64,000 bases of DNA, taken from positions 45,011 to 109,010 of the forward strand of contig JAAHFX010000007.1 in NCBI GenBank assembly GCA_010672785.1, read 5' to 3'. The notes beneath the pieces were generated by a model, which saw nothing but the letters and a program-made list of their open reading frames with translations, was not told the origin of the DNA and ran no database searches. Position 1 is the first letter of the stretch, and each line of letters begins with the position of its first letter. The DNA comes from Sphaerospermopsis sp. SIO1G1. GTDB taxonomy: Bacteria; Cyanobacteriota; Cyanobacteriia; Cyanobacteriales; Nostocaceae. Positions 49,041 to 58,547 of this stretch are shown piece by piece. Both the position numbers and the translations under genes were made by a program.

Positions 49041-49060
49041 TAACAACAACAATGTTGTTT
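49041..49060. promoter_or_regulatory. SufR operator-like site 2
   Basis: TAACAAC-AACAAT-GTTGTTT, a second CAAC-N6-GTTG site centred 45 bases from site 1, about four helical turns, in the shared sufB/sufR promoter region. Confidence 0.8.
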
Positions 49061-49105
49061 AAGTCAAATTTTTTGAACTTTTTTGAAATTTTTATTAGGA
49101 CTAAC

Positions 49106-49777
49106 ATGGCTACTACCCAGCAGTCCTCTACTAAGCAGGATATTTTAGAGTTTCTTTTAAAACATACGCAAGCTACCGCTCTCGAACTTGCGGAAATCCT
49201 AGAAGTCAGTCCCCAAGCTATTCGTCGCCATTTAAAGGACTTAGATGGTGATGAACTTGTGATATATTCGATACCGGAAAATACAGGTACAGGTAGACCC
49301 CAACATATATATCGTTTAAGTCAAAGGGGTAGGGAACATTTACAAAAGAGTGTTAGCGGTATTGGTGCTGGTTATGGTGAGTTTGCTGTTTCGTTGCTCG
49401 ATACCTTAGCAGAAACGGTAGGAAAAGACCAAGTTAAAACGATTTTACAAAAACAGTGGGAACGTAAAGCGCTGGAATACCGCAAAAGGGTTGGTAAAGG
49501 CGCTTTAGAAGAAAGGGTAGCTGCTTTAGTAGAGATAAGAAAAGCAGAAGGATTTATGGCAGAGTTTCACCCCATTGATTCTGATATTCATGGGGATGAA
49601 AGATTTATGTTTATGGAACACACTTGTGCGATTTCTAATGTGGCAGAGTCGTTTCCCAGTGTGTGTGGGAATGAATTAGAGATGTTTGCAGCAATTTTAC
49701 CAGATTGTAGTGTAGAAAGGACACATTGGTTAATTGACGGTGAGCATCGTTGTGGATATTTGGTGCAGAAAATTTAA
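49106..49777 (+). CDS. sufR: SufR transcriptional repressor (Fe-S sensing)
   Basis: 223-residue DNA-binding regulator of the suf operon. The N-terminal winged helix-turn-helix (about 8-75; TALELAEILEVSPQAIRRHL) precedes a C-terminal region with the conserved cysteines in EHTCAISNVAESFPSVCGNE and ILPDCSVERTHW, plus HRCGYLV, which bind a [4Fe-4S] cluster. I chose ATG at 49106 (MATTQQSSTKQ), with AGGA 6 bases upstream; a longer frame from 48986 would span the operator sites. Divergent from sufBCDS, as usual in cyanobacteria; autoregulation is expected. Confidence 0.95.
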   Translation: MATTQQSSTKQDILEFLLKHTQATALELAEILEVSPQAIRRHLKDLDGDELVIYSIPENTGTGRPQHIYRLSQRGREHLQKSVSGIGAGYGEFAVSLLDTLAETVGKDQVKTILQKQWERKALEYRKRVGKGALEERVAALVEIRKAEGFMAEFHPIDSDIHGDERFMFMEHTCAISNVAESFPSVCGNELEMFAAILPDCSVERTHWLIDGEHRCGYLVQKI

Positions 49778-50754
49778 TTGCTTGAATACGAATATACGTA
49801 AGCAAGTTAAGCATTAATAATTCCAAGGCAATGGGGACTAGTTAATCAACAGACTCAATGTTAGAAGATTGCTGACGATGAAGAAAAGACATAATATTCA
49901 GAGTCCATCACTGGAAATCATGCTCAAATTCCCCTGAAAACTAGCTCATTAAACCATCAAAACATTATAAATATTCAAAATCCATATATTACCCATGATC
50001 AAAAGTACTTCTCCCTATATTTAAGGGAGATCATAGATAAAGTAATTAAAGACAGAAACCAAATCAAACTCAAACCCTTACCCAGAGCGGAACATAGAAA
50101 ATTGTAAGAAAATAGTTGACAAACCCAAAAAGATTAGCTATATTTATTGAGGTGAGGCAAACACAGCCAACACCACTGAACCGAAACAAGATAATACTTT
50201 GAAAGACATAAGACGACTATTCCTCGTCAAAGAAATTTAAGCTAACGAAACCTAGCGATAAGAAAGGAACTAGTTAGCAAAACAAAAAATAAAGAGCTAA
50301 AAAGCAAACTTAACAAATAGTAATATTCTCTGTTTTTGGACAGATAAAGTTAGCTTCAATCAGAAAAATTAGGTACTTTAAATTTTTATCTCTGTGATTT
50401 TTCAAAAATATTAATTATTTTGCCCACATCTGCGGAATGTGGGATATAATATGAATTATGCCATTATGATAGATTAAGAGATTTTTTTAACAAAATGACA
50501 GTACAAGAATATTACTGGGGCATTAATGCTTATAGTCTCTTACCTTCTGCCATAAAATGAACACCTTGTGACCAAAAAACGCAAAGACACTTGGGAATCT
50601 TTGCTCCTTTGCGCCTTTGCGTGAAACAATATCAAATTAGGGGAATCTACTAATGATATAAGTGCTGGATAAATAATTAACTACCAATTACCCATTACCA
50701 GCCTCAACAGATATGATAAGTATCCCACCTGACATGAAATAAATCTTTACATCT
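49778..50754. other. Long non-coding gap (about 1 kb) with hairpins
   Basis: Contains a TCTCCCT/AGGGAGA hairpin (50010-50030), an IS-end-like hairpin (50423-50443), a 21-codon frame at 50494 (MTVQEYYWGINAY...) without a ribosome site, and a TTTGCGCCTTTGCGTGAAA repeat near 50609. I see no convincing gene. The purine-rich stretch 50090-50330 could hold an RNA gene, but I recognise none. Confidence 0.4.
50423..50443. repeat. Hairpin matching the local IS1634 element end
   Basis: Arms CCCACAT and ATGTGGG around CTGCGGA. Its right part TGCGGAATGTGGG is identical to 13 bases of the terminal inverted repeat of the insertion sequence at 61829-63852, so it may be a solo end or derived palindrome. Confidence 0.5.
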
Positions 50755-52539
50755 TTAAGATGCTACCGCAGTAGAACGAGTCCGTCTTCTCCTACCATCA
50801 GAAACCTGAACCGCTTGAGCTTGAGCTTTAACTTGTACTTCATCTGGATACTGCAACAACAATGTTACAGAGGGTTGACATTGCAACTCCCTACGCAGAG
50901 AACGAGCTAATTCTTTTTCTAACATTGCTTGCACCCCACCCCAATCTATATCATTGGGTGTCTTACCAGTCACAAATTCTGACCAACGGACACTGAGAAT
51001 TTCCTCTATTCTTTGCTGTAACCATTTCAGCATCAGTGACTTTTCAATACTTGTAACTACACCTTGTAAGTGAATATCTGGTTTTGCTAACAGTTTACCA
51101 TCCCAACCAATAGCTGCTGCAATAGTAGCTAGTCCTTCTGAAGCCATGCGTTGTCTTTCATGCAAGACTTTGGAGCTAACCATTCCTGAACTTGTAGTAT
51201 CTACCAATTCTATTCCTGAAGGTACTTTACCCGCAACAGCGATGGATTCTTCAGTCAGTTCGATCATGTCCCCATTTTGAATAATTACCATATTCTCTGG
51301 CGGAATACCCATTTTCTGAGCAGTTTCACTATGTTTAACTAACATCCGGTGTTCACCGTGGAAGGGTACGAAGAACTTGGGACGGGTTAAAGCTATCATC
51401 AGCTTTTGTTCTTCTTGACAACCGTGGCCAGAAACGTGTACTCCTTTATCTCGACCATAGACAACATGAGCGCCTTGAATCATCAATTTATCAATGGTGT
51501 TGACTACAGCTATGGTGTTACCAGGAATGGGGTTAGCGGAGAAGACGACTGTATCACCTTCCCGGATTTTAATGTGGGGGTGTTCTTTGTTCGCTATTCT
51601 GGTCATAGCCGCCATTTTTTCCCCTTGTGAACCTGTAGTTAAAATCAGTACCTTTTCATCGGGTAAACCACGGATGGTATGTAGGGGTTGAAAGAGGCTA
51701 TCATCACATTTGATGTAGCCTAAGTTTCTAGCATGGGCAATTAAGTTGAGCATGGAGCGACCAACCACGCTGACTGTGCGACCGTGCTTTTTGGCTAATT
51801 GCAAGACAAGATTGATCCGATGGACACTGGATGCAAAGGTAGTGACAAATAAACGCCCTTTAGCTTGGGAAAATACCCTATCTAAGTTGGGATATACAGA
51901 ACTTTCCGATGGTGTAAATCCTGGAACTTCGGCGTTAGTAGAATCACTTAATAAACAAAGTACGCCTTTTTCACCATGTTCTGCTAAACGTTGTAAATCA
52001 AATCTTTCTCCATCAACGGGGGTGTGGTCAATCTTGAAGTCCCCGGTATGAACAACTACACCTAATGGGGTGTGAATAGCAACTGTAAAACTATCAGCGA
52101 TGGAGTGGGTGTTGCGAATGTATTCTACAAAGAAAGCTTTACCTATTCTGACTACATCACGGGGTAGGACGCTTCTTAGTTCTGTGCGATCGCGTACTCC
52201 TGCTTCTTCCAGTTTACCCTCTAGCATGGCCATTGCTAGTCTCGGTCCATAAATTACTGGAATGTCAAATTGTTTGAGGTGAAAAGCAATCCCACCAATA
52301 TGATCCTCATGACCATGAGTAACGATCATACCCTTAATTTTATGACGATTTTCCCGTAAATATGTTGTGTCAGGCAACACAATATTTACACCGTGCATTG
52401 TTTCAGTGGGAAAAGCCAAACCTGCATCTAGGAGGATAATTTCATCCTCATATTCAAATACACAGGTGTTTTTTCCGATTTCATGTAAACCGCCCAATGG
52501 AATAATTTTTAGGGCAGAATTCGTTTGATTTCTAACCAT
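50755..52539 (-). CDS. rnj: Ribonuclease J
   Basis: 594-residue 5'-to-3' exo- and endoribonuclease of the metallo-beta-lactamase/beta-CASP family, central to cyanobacterial RNA decay. Zinc-binding HGHEDH is at 75-80; LLSDSTNAEVPGFTPSES marks the beta-CASP start; further His motifs are HTGDFKID and SGHGCQEE; a C-terminal basic tail ends in GRRRRTRSTAV. AAGGAG precedes the ATG. Divergence or operon with dapA is not tight: a 322-base gap separates them, both on the minus strand. Confidence 0.95.
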   Translation of the reverse strand: MVRNQTNSALKIIPLGGLHEIGKNTCVFEYEDEIILLDAGLAFPTETMHGVNIVLPDTTYLRENRHKIKGMIVTHGHEDHIGGIAFHLKQFDIPVIYGPRLAMAMLEGKLEEAGVRDRTELRSVLPRDVVRIGKAFFVEYIRNTHSIADSFTVAIHTPLGVVVHTGDFKIDHTPVDGERFDLQRLAEHGEKGVLCLLSDSTNAEVPGFTPSESSVYPNLDRVFSQAKGRLFVTTFASSVHRINLVLQLAKKHGRTVSVVGRSMLNLIAHARNLGYIKCDDSLFQPLHTIRGLPDEKVLILTTGSQGEKMAAMTRIANKEHPHIKIREGDTVVFSANPIPGNTIAVVNTIDKLMIQGAHVVYGRDKGVHVSGHGCQEEQKLMIALTRPKFFVPFHGEHRMLVKHSETAQKMGIPPENMVIIQNGDMIELTEESIAVAGKVPSGIELVDTTSSGMVSSKVLHERQRMASEGLATIAAAIGWDGKLLAKPDIHLQGVVTSIEKSLMLKWLQQRIEEILSVRWSEFVTGKTPNDIDWGGVQAMLEKELARSLRRELQCQPSVTLLLQYPDEVQVKAQAQAVQVSDGRRRRTRSTAVAS

Positions 52540-52861
52540 ATTCTCCTTGATATTGTGTGAGTTGTTAGTCTGTTAAATCAGTGAGGATTTTTCTATGCAA
52601 AACATAATTAAATGCTTATTTAAGCGAACTAATAGATAGTCAATTTCGACTTCATATATCCATTACTTTTTAACTGAATAAATAAAAATGAATTGACAAT
52701 TTTTACTGAACGTTTTATGACAATGATTTTTATATCATTACGTTATTTTTCAGTTTTAGCACAGATGTTGAAATTGTAATCTAGCAGCAATTATTAAAAT
52801 TGATCTATAAGTAATTTAGAAAACTCAGAATTTGATTCATTTTCATACCACATCTTAATCC
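52540..52861. other. Non-coding gap between rnj and dapA
   Basis: AT-rich; promoter region of rnj. I see no gene, repeat or clear hairpin in it. Confidence 0.4.
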
Positions 52862-53743
52862 CTAGACTAAATTTAATTCCTGCATTACCGCTTCCAACTG
52901 TGTACAGTTTTCACCTTCTTCCCATAGAGGTAGGCGTACTGAACCAACATCCCATCCTTGTAATTTTAATGCTTGCTTCACGGGAATGGGATTTGTGTTT
53001 AAAAATAAGGCTTTAAACAACGGAAATAGTTGTAGATGAATTTCTGTGGCAAATTGAACTTTTCCTGCATGAAAAGCAGAAACCATTTGCTGTAGTTGGT
53101 TGCCAACTATATGGGAAGCAACGCTTACTACACCTTTTCCACCAATAGCTAATAAAGGCAAAGTAAGAGAGTCATCTCCAGCGTAAATTTCAAAATCAAG
53201 TGGTGTCAAGCGACGAATTTCACTGGCTTGATCTATACTACCGCTTGCTTCTTTTATTCCCAAGATATTTTCTATCTGTGCTAATTTTACCACTATTTCT
53301 GGACTTAAGTTTTTACCAGTCCTTCCAGGAATATTATACAACAACATTGGTAGTTCAGGACAAGCTTTTGCTATTGCCAAAAAGTGGTGATATAGTCCCA
53401 ATTGCGGTGGTTTATTATAGTAAGGAACAACTTGTAAAGAACCATGCAATCCTATTTTCGCTGCTTTTTGGGTAGCCGAAATTGCTTCTTTTGTCGAGTT
53501 AGAACCACAGCCAGCAATGACTTTTGCCTTTCCACCTACAGCTTGCAATACTTCAACAAATAATTGGTATTCTTCATCCCAAGTTAAAGTTGGAGATTCA
53601 CCTGTTGTTCCACATACTACAATTGAATCTGTCCCATTTTCAACTAAATGTGCGGCTAATTTACCAGCAATTTCATAGTTAACATTACCTTCAGCATCGA
53701 AAGGCGTAACCATAGCAGTTATAATCGTGCCAAAATCTCCCAC
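52862..53743 (-). CDS. dapA: 4-hydroxy-tetrahydrodipicolinate synthase
   Basis: Condenses pyruvate with aspartate semialdehyde in lysine/diaminopimelate synthesis. 293 residues, TIM barrel; Schiff-base lysine K164 in LGIKEASGS, catalytic Y136 in [10 protein letters not shown], and VVCGTTGES near 42-50. The start is GTG at 53743; AAGGAGAG lies about 10 bases upstream. It follows asd on the same strand with a 79-base gap, and Asd makes its substrate, so the two form a pathway operon (asd-dapA). Confidence 0.96.
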   Translation of the reverse strand: MGDFGTIITAMVTPFDAEGNVNYEIAGKLAAHLVENGTDSIVVCGTTGESPTLTWDEEYQLFVEVLQAVGGKAKVIAGCGSNSTKEAISATQKAAKIGLHGSLQVVPYYNKPPQLGLYHHFLAIAKACPELPMLLYNIPGRTGKNLSPEIVVKLAQIENILGIKEASGSIDQASEIRRLTPLDFEIYAGDDSLTLPLLAIGGKGVVSVASHIVGNQLQQMVSAFHAGKVQFATEIHLQLFPLFKALFLNTNPIPVKQALKLQGWDVGSVRLPLWEEGENCTQLEAVMQELNLV

Positions 53744-53822
53744 CCTTATTTTCTCTCCTTAGTCATTGGTCTTTAATCTTGAGTTATTAGTGATTGGTGT
53801 TTACTAACTAGTTATGCTTCTC

Positions 53823-54848
53823 CTATTTACCCATTACCCAACTTTTTTCTACTAATAACTCAGCAATTTGGACAGCATTTAAAGCTGCACCTTTACGAAT
53901 TTGATCACCACATAACCATAGTTCTAAACTACAGGAATGGGAAATATCCTGACGAATTCTCCCGACTAAAACTTCGTCTTTACCACTAGCATCTATAGGC
54001 ATAGGAAAATAATTTTGCTGCCAATCTTCTACCAGTTTGACTCCTGGAGCATTACTTAAAATCGCCCTTGCTTCATCTGGACTAAAAGGTGTATCAAATT
54101 CCAGATTAATTGCTTCTGAATGGGCGCGTAGTACGGGAACCCGTACACAGGTAGCTGTAATTCTAATGTCTTGATTAGCAAAAATCTTGCGCGTCTCGTT
54201 CACCATTTTCATCTCTTCCTCACAATAACCCAAATCGGTTAAGGGTGAATTATGGGGAAATAGATTAAAAGCTAAAGGATAAGGTAATACTTCCGCTACA
54301 GGTTGCTGTCCCTGTAATATAGCATTGGTTTGAGTTTTCACCTCTTCCATCGCCTTTGCACCAGCACCACTAGCTGACTGATAGGTAGCAGCTATAATTC
54401 TTTTAACTGGTTTTACTTGATGCAGTGGCCATACTGCCAAAGTCATTAAAATAGTGGTACAATTGGGATTGGCTATGATACCTTTGTGGTTAGCTGCTGC
54501 TTCGGGATTTACCTCTGGAACTACCAAAGGAACATCTGGGTTCATACGGAAGGCACTGGAGTTATCTATTACTACTGCGCCTTGATCTACAGCTACTTTT
54601 GCCCAAGTTTTGGAAGTACTTCCACCCGCACTGGCTAAAACTATATCAATATTTTCAAAGGAGCGATCGCTAACTGCTTCGATCACACACTCTTCCCCTT
54701 TGAACTTGATTGTTTTTCCCGCACTTTTTTCCGATGCTAATAATTTGAGTTCAGCTACGGGGAAATTACGACTTGCCAATAACTCTAGCAACTCTGTTCC
54801 TACAGCACCAGTTGCACCCAAAATAGCTACACGATAGGATTTAGACAA
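53823..54848 (-). CDS. asd: Aspartate-semialdehyde dehydrogenase
   Basis: NADPH-dependent reduction of aspartyl phosphate to aspartate semialdehyde, branch point for lysine, methionine and threonine. 341 residues. NADP-binding GATGAVG at 11-17; catalytic C130 in ANPNCTTI; a later EEMKMVNETRKI helix and RVPVLRAHSEAINLEF, the substrate-binding segment. The start is TTG at 54848: AAGGAG lies 10 bases upstream and no nearby ATG fits the family N-terminus. Upstream of dapA in a two-gene operon. Confidence 0.95.
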   Translation of the reverse strand: MSKSYRVAILGATGAVGTELLELLASRNFPVAELKLLASEKSAGKTIKFKGEECVIEAVSDRSFENIDIVLASAGGSTSKTWAKVAVDQGAVVIDNSSAFRMNPDVPLVVPEVNPEAAANHKGIIANPNCTTILMTLAVWPLHQVKPVKRIIAATYQSASGAGAKAMEEVKTQTNAILQGQQPVAEVLPYPLAFNLFPHNSPLTDLGYCEEEMKMVNETRKIFANQDIRITATCVRVPVLRAHSEAINLEFDTPFSPDEARAILSNAPGVKLVEDWQQNYFPMPIDASGKDEVLVGRIRQDISHSCSLELWLCGDQIRKGAALNAVQIAELLVEKSWVMGK

Positions 54849-55518
54849 ATTAGACTACTCCTTAATAAGAAATGATTAACGTTTTTCCGTACAAATCTGA
54901 GTATTTATAATTTCATGATCTCAACCACTAATAGTGGCTTTTCTCATTTAGTAGATTTCTATAATTTTGTGAGAAATTATCTTATGTCAACTCACTGAGT
55001 TTCTCGATTGTAGTTGAAAATATCTATTGATTTGTGTACAGATCAATATTATACACCATTACCCAACAAACTCTCAACTAAGAAGTGAGATACATTCGCA
55101 CAATTAGCTAATTACAACAAGCTAGGCAAAATTAACTTTCTTGCATTAACTATAGATAAAATTTATCTCTCATCATAAAATATAAATTTTTATTGGCTAT
55201 ATTTCACATTAAATTGACACAAAACACCCTGATTACTTTTGTGCATAATTGACGATTTTAAGTAAGTTTGTTTTTCTGGTTATTGATGGCTATTATCAAT
55301 GTCTATTATTTTAGTCAAACTTTGAGTAATATCCGATTATACTCCATCGATTATTATTTTGAAAGGATAGCATAGACTGAGCAAATTGGATGAAGTCGGA
55401 GAAAATTTTACCTGCATTTAACCATATTCAAAGCCTTAGTCCTATATTCAGCGTACATCTGCACAAAAGAGCAAGCATCCTCCAGATTCAAAAACAGCCA
55501 TAAAAATGCTACATAAAG
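54849..55518. other. Non-coding gap between asd and the STRR mosaic
   Basis: AT-rich spacer of 670 bases, divergent toward tig. No gene seen; no terminator or hairpin I can support. Confidence 0.4.
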
Positions 55519-55745
55519 TGATTGGTGACTGGTGATTGGTGATTGGTGACTGGTGACTGGTGATTGGTGATTGGGTAAATTTCTTAATTACGAATTACGA
55601 ATTACGAATTACGAATTACGAATTACGAATTACGAATTACTAAAGGTGATTGGTGATTGGGAAAAACTCTCTCCCCTGCACCCTGTTCCCTGCACCCTGC
55701 ACCCTGCACCCTGTTCCCTGCACCCTGCACCCTGTTCCCTGTTCT
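55519..55745. repeat. Mosaic of three STRR families upstream of tig
   Basis: Consecutive arrays of TGGTGAT/TGGTGAC heptamers (55519-55576), seven exact ATTACGA heptamers plus a partial one (55587-55640), again TGGTGAT (55646-55660), and CCCTGCA/CCCTGTT heptamers (55674-55745). All share a 7-base period. Confidence 0.9.
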
Positions 55746-55953
55746 TAGTAAAGATATTGCAGTAAAAGTGTGAAGTCTTGTGCTATTACGGTACACTGGA
55801 TATTTGCTCAAGAGTACAAACTCAAAATATGGATTTAATCATGGCAATCAGACATAATTGAATCCCCATCATGAGATATCAACTACAGAAGCCCAGCGAA
55901 TAGCTTCTTATGTGTACTCTCAGGATCAAAATACCAAAAGATAGAGACAAAGC
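55746..55953 (+). promoter_or_regulatory. Leader/promoter region of tig
   Basis: 208 bases between the STRR mosaic and the tig ATG. No promoter boxes can be assigned with confidence. ATAGAGACAAAGC precedes the ATG. Confidence 0.35.
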
Positions 55954-57366
55954 ATGAAAGTTACCCAGGAAAAACTTGAGAAAAGCCAAATTGGATTAGA
56001 CATAGAGATTACAGCGGAAATTACCAAACAAAAATACGAACAGGTCATTAAAAAATTAAGTGGTACTGTAAATATTCCTGGGTTTCGCAGAGGCAAAGTA
56101 CCCCGGCAAATACTATTACAGCGCCTTGGTGTGAGCCGCATTAAAGCATCTGTACTGGAAGAATTAATCCCAGAAATAGTAGAAGAAGCGGTTAAGCAGG
56201 AAGATATTGCCGCTATTGGCCAACCACGTTTGCTATCTTCCTTTGATGATTTAATTAACAACTACGAACCAGGACAGCCTTTAACTGTAGCCGCATCAGT
56301 GGACGTAGAACCAGAGGTAATAATTAATAAATATACTGGTTTCCAAGTACAAGCTGAAGAAATCAAGTATGATTCAACCAAAGTAGACAAAATATTAGAC
56401 GAAAAACGTCAACAAATGGCTACCTTAATTCCTGTAGAAGGAAGACCTGCTCAATTAGGAGATGTAGCAGTAGCCGACTTTAAAGGTGTACTAACCGAAG
56501 TCAAAGATGAATCTGGCGAACCTACCCCAATTTCTGGTGGAGAAGCAACAGATTTTCAAATCGAATTACAAGAAGATAAGTTTATTCCTGGTTTTGTTGC
56601 TGGGGTAGTAGGAATGAATCCTGGGGAAACCAAAGAAGTTGCAGCACAGTTTCCAGATCCTTACGCTAATGAAGAGTTGGCTGGCCAACCAGCACTATTC
56701 ACTATTACCCTCAAAGAAATTAAGGAAAAAGAATTACCAGAACTAAATGATGACTTTGCCCAAGAAGTCAGTGAATTTGAGACATTTGCGGAATTACAAG
56801 CTTCTCTAGAGGAACGTTATCAAAAAGAAGCCCAAGATCAAACTAAAGCTAACCAGGAAGAAGCTTTGTTAAAAGAACTGTTAAATCACGTAGAAATTGA
56901 TTTACCAGCTACTCTAATTGACAAAGAAGTTGATGCCATGCTGACACAAACAGCTATGAAACTTTCTGAACAAGGACTAGATATCAAACAGTTCTTCACT
57001 CAGGATGTTTTACCCCAATTACGGGAAAGATCACAGCCAGAGGCAATAGAGAGACTAAAACGTTCCCTAGCTGTGGAAGAAATTGGTAAACGGGAATCTA
57101 TTCAAACTACAACCGAGGAAATTGCTGCTAAAGTCAAAGAACTTTTAGAACAGTATGCAGATGAGAATATAGATGAAGATAGACTCCAATCCGTAGTGGA
57201 AGCACAATTAGTCAACGAGAAAATTACTGATTGGTTGATAGCTAATTCCACTGTGGAACTTGTTCCTGAAGGTTCTCTCAGTAGTCAAAATGAAGAAGTA
57301 GAACAACAAGATTCATCAGCATCTGAAGGTGAATCTGAAAGCGAATCTGAAAGTGAACAGGAATAA
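55954..57366 (+). CDS. tig: Trigger factor (ribosome-associated chaperone and PPIase)
   Basis: First chaperone to meet nascent chains. 470 residues: N-terminal ribosome-binding domain (about 1-130) with the signature GFRRGKVPRQI near residue 43; FKBP-type prolyl isomerase domain (about 165-250; GDVAVADFKGVL ... FIPGFVAGVVGMNPGE); long helical C-terminal arms (about 255-440). The C-terminus is a low-complexity Ser/Glu tail with a repeated SE pair (GESESESESEQE). Upstream of clpP and clpX on the same strand, an order also familiar from E. coli (tig-clpP-clpX). Confidence 0.97.
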   Translation: MKVTQEKLEKSQIGLDIEITAEITKQKYEQVIKKLSGTVNIPGFRRGKVPRQILLQRLGVSRIKASVLEELIPEIVEEAVKQEDIAAIGQPRLLSSFDDLINNYEPGQPLTVAASVDVEPEVIINKYTGFQVQAEEIKYDSTKVDKILDEKRQQMATLIPVEGRPAQLGDVAVADFKGVLTEVKDESGEPTPISGGEATDFQIELQEDKFIPGFVAGVVGMNPGETKEVAAQFPDPYANEELAGQPALFTITLKEIKEKELPELNDDFAQEVSEFETFAELQASLEERYQKEAQDQTKANQEEALLKELLNHVEIDLPATLIDKEVDAMLTQTAMKLSEQGLDIKQFFTQDVLPQLRERSQPEAIERLKRSLAVEEIGKRESIQTTTEEIAAKVKELLEQYADENIDEDRLQSVVEAQLVNEKITDWLIANSTVELVPEGSLSSQNEEVEQQDSSASEGESESESESEQE

Positions 57367-57838
57367 CCCAATGTGAATTGGTAGTAGGAGTTAGGAGAGT
57401 GAGGAATCAGGAGTTGAAGAGGATGGAAAAATGAGTAAGGCCGGCTGAATAAATCTGAAAAGATTGCACCTGTTGAAACTCCAATAAATACAATGCCAGT
57501 TTTTCTTCTCTCCCACTCACCCCCTCTCCCACTCACCCCCTCTCCCACTCACCCCCTCTCCCACTCATGCCCTTGAGACTTTAAGCTTTAAAAATGCTAT
57601 GATTGATGGGTATTTTAGGTGATCACCAAGCCTAAATACAAAAAATATTAGGATGAGATCCGCCTAATCTTAAAGCCTGTAGACTAGATAGTGCCTACAC
57701 TTCTAGGGAAAAGCAGAAAAAAGCTATCTATTATTAGCATTAGTTAGCTTTTGATCAGATAACTAAAATACAAACTTGCTGCCTGAAATTATTTCTCTAT
57801 AAGGCTTACAACCCTGTCCCTGTTATTGTTATTTTTGT
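57367..57838. other. Gap between tig and clpP, with repeat array
   Basis: Contains a GGCTGAATAAATCTGAAAA fragment (about 57443) related to the TTGCTGAATAAA repeat and the array at 57507-57568. The last 270 bases probably carry the clpP promoter. No gene seen. Confidence 0.45.
57507..57568. repeat. Tandem array of CTCTCCCACTCACCCC units
   Basis: Three and a half near-identical 16-base units (CTCTCCCACTCACCCC). Related to the C-rich arrays at 9648 and 59946. Confidence 0.85.
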
Positions 57839-58537
57839 ATGCTTGTATCACAATCGGGAAACGACCCAATTAATAGCTTGAGTCCTATTAACATCATCTG
57901 TAACCAAAACAGCCCCACTAACATAGTACCGATGGTAGTAGAGCAGTCTGGTATGGGAGAAAGGGCTTTTGATATCTACTCCCGTCTACTACGAGAAAGA
58001 ATCATTTTTTTGGGTACAGGAATAGATGATACAGTAGCCAACTCAATTGTGGCTCAATTATTATTCCTGGATGCCGAAGATCCAGAAAAAGACATTCAAT
58101 TGTATATAAATTCTCCTGGTGGTTCAGTCTACGCAGGAATGGCAATTTATGATACAATCCAACAAATACGCCCTGATGTTGTTACCATTTGTTTTGGCCT
58201 CGCTGCCAGTATGGGTGCTTTCTTATTAACAGCAGGAGCAGCGGGTAAACGTATGTCTTTACCTGACTCCAGAATTATGATTCACCAACCCCTTGGCGGC
58301 GCACAAGGACAAGCGATTGATATTGAAATTCAAGCGCGGGAAATTCTTTATATTAAGGGTAAACTAAATCAGCTAATGGCTGATCACACCGGTCAACCCT
58401 TAGAAAGAATCGAAACAGATACAGAGCGGGACTTCTTTATGTCCGCAGAAGAGGCTAAAAATTACGGCTTGATTGATCAGGTTATTGCAAGGCAAAATCT
58501 ACCCTCAGCAGGGGAAAACGTCACCATTCTGAAATAA
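57839..58537 (+). CDS. clpP: ATP-dependent Clp protease proteolytic subunit
   Basis: Serine protease chamber subunit that degrades substrates fed by ClpX. 232 residues; catalytic S124 ([10 protein letters not shown]), H149 (MIHQPLGG) and a C-terminal Asp in the [13 protein letters not shown] region. Core motif [12 protein letters not shown]. It has about 31 extra N-terminal residues compared with the usual [20 protein letters not shown] start; an internal ATG at 57932 ([14 protein letters not shown]) is the alternative start. clpX follows 10 bases downstream, so the two are co-translated. Confidence 0.95.
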   Translation: MLVSQSGNDPINSLSPINIICNQNSPTNIVPMVVEQSGMGERAFDIYSRLLRERIIFLGTGIDDTVANSIVAQLLFLDAEDPEKDIQLYINSPGGSVYAGMAIYDTIQQIRPDVVTICFGLAASMGAFLLTAGAAGKRMSLPDSRIMIHQPLGGAQGQAIDIEIQAREILYIKGKLNQLMADHTGQPLERIETDTERDFFMSAEEAKNYGLIDQVIARQNLPSAGENVTILK

Positions 58538-58547
58538 GAGGCTTGGT

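Noticed and set aside
49778..50754. tRNA, 6S or tmRNA gene in the long gap
   Set aside because: No GGTTCRANTCC T-loop, CCA end or tmRNA-like pairing could be identified; only small hairpins are visible.
55519..55745. Possible CRISPR array
   Set aside because: Unit length is 7 bases with no spacers; no cas genes nearby.
55571..55811. Short frames with NYELRIT and CTLHPAPCS repeats
   Set aside because: Translations of the ATTACGA and CCCTGCA arrays; period-7 DNA gives repeated peptides in all frames.
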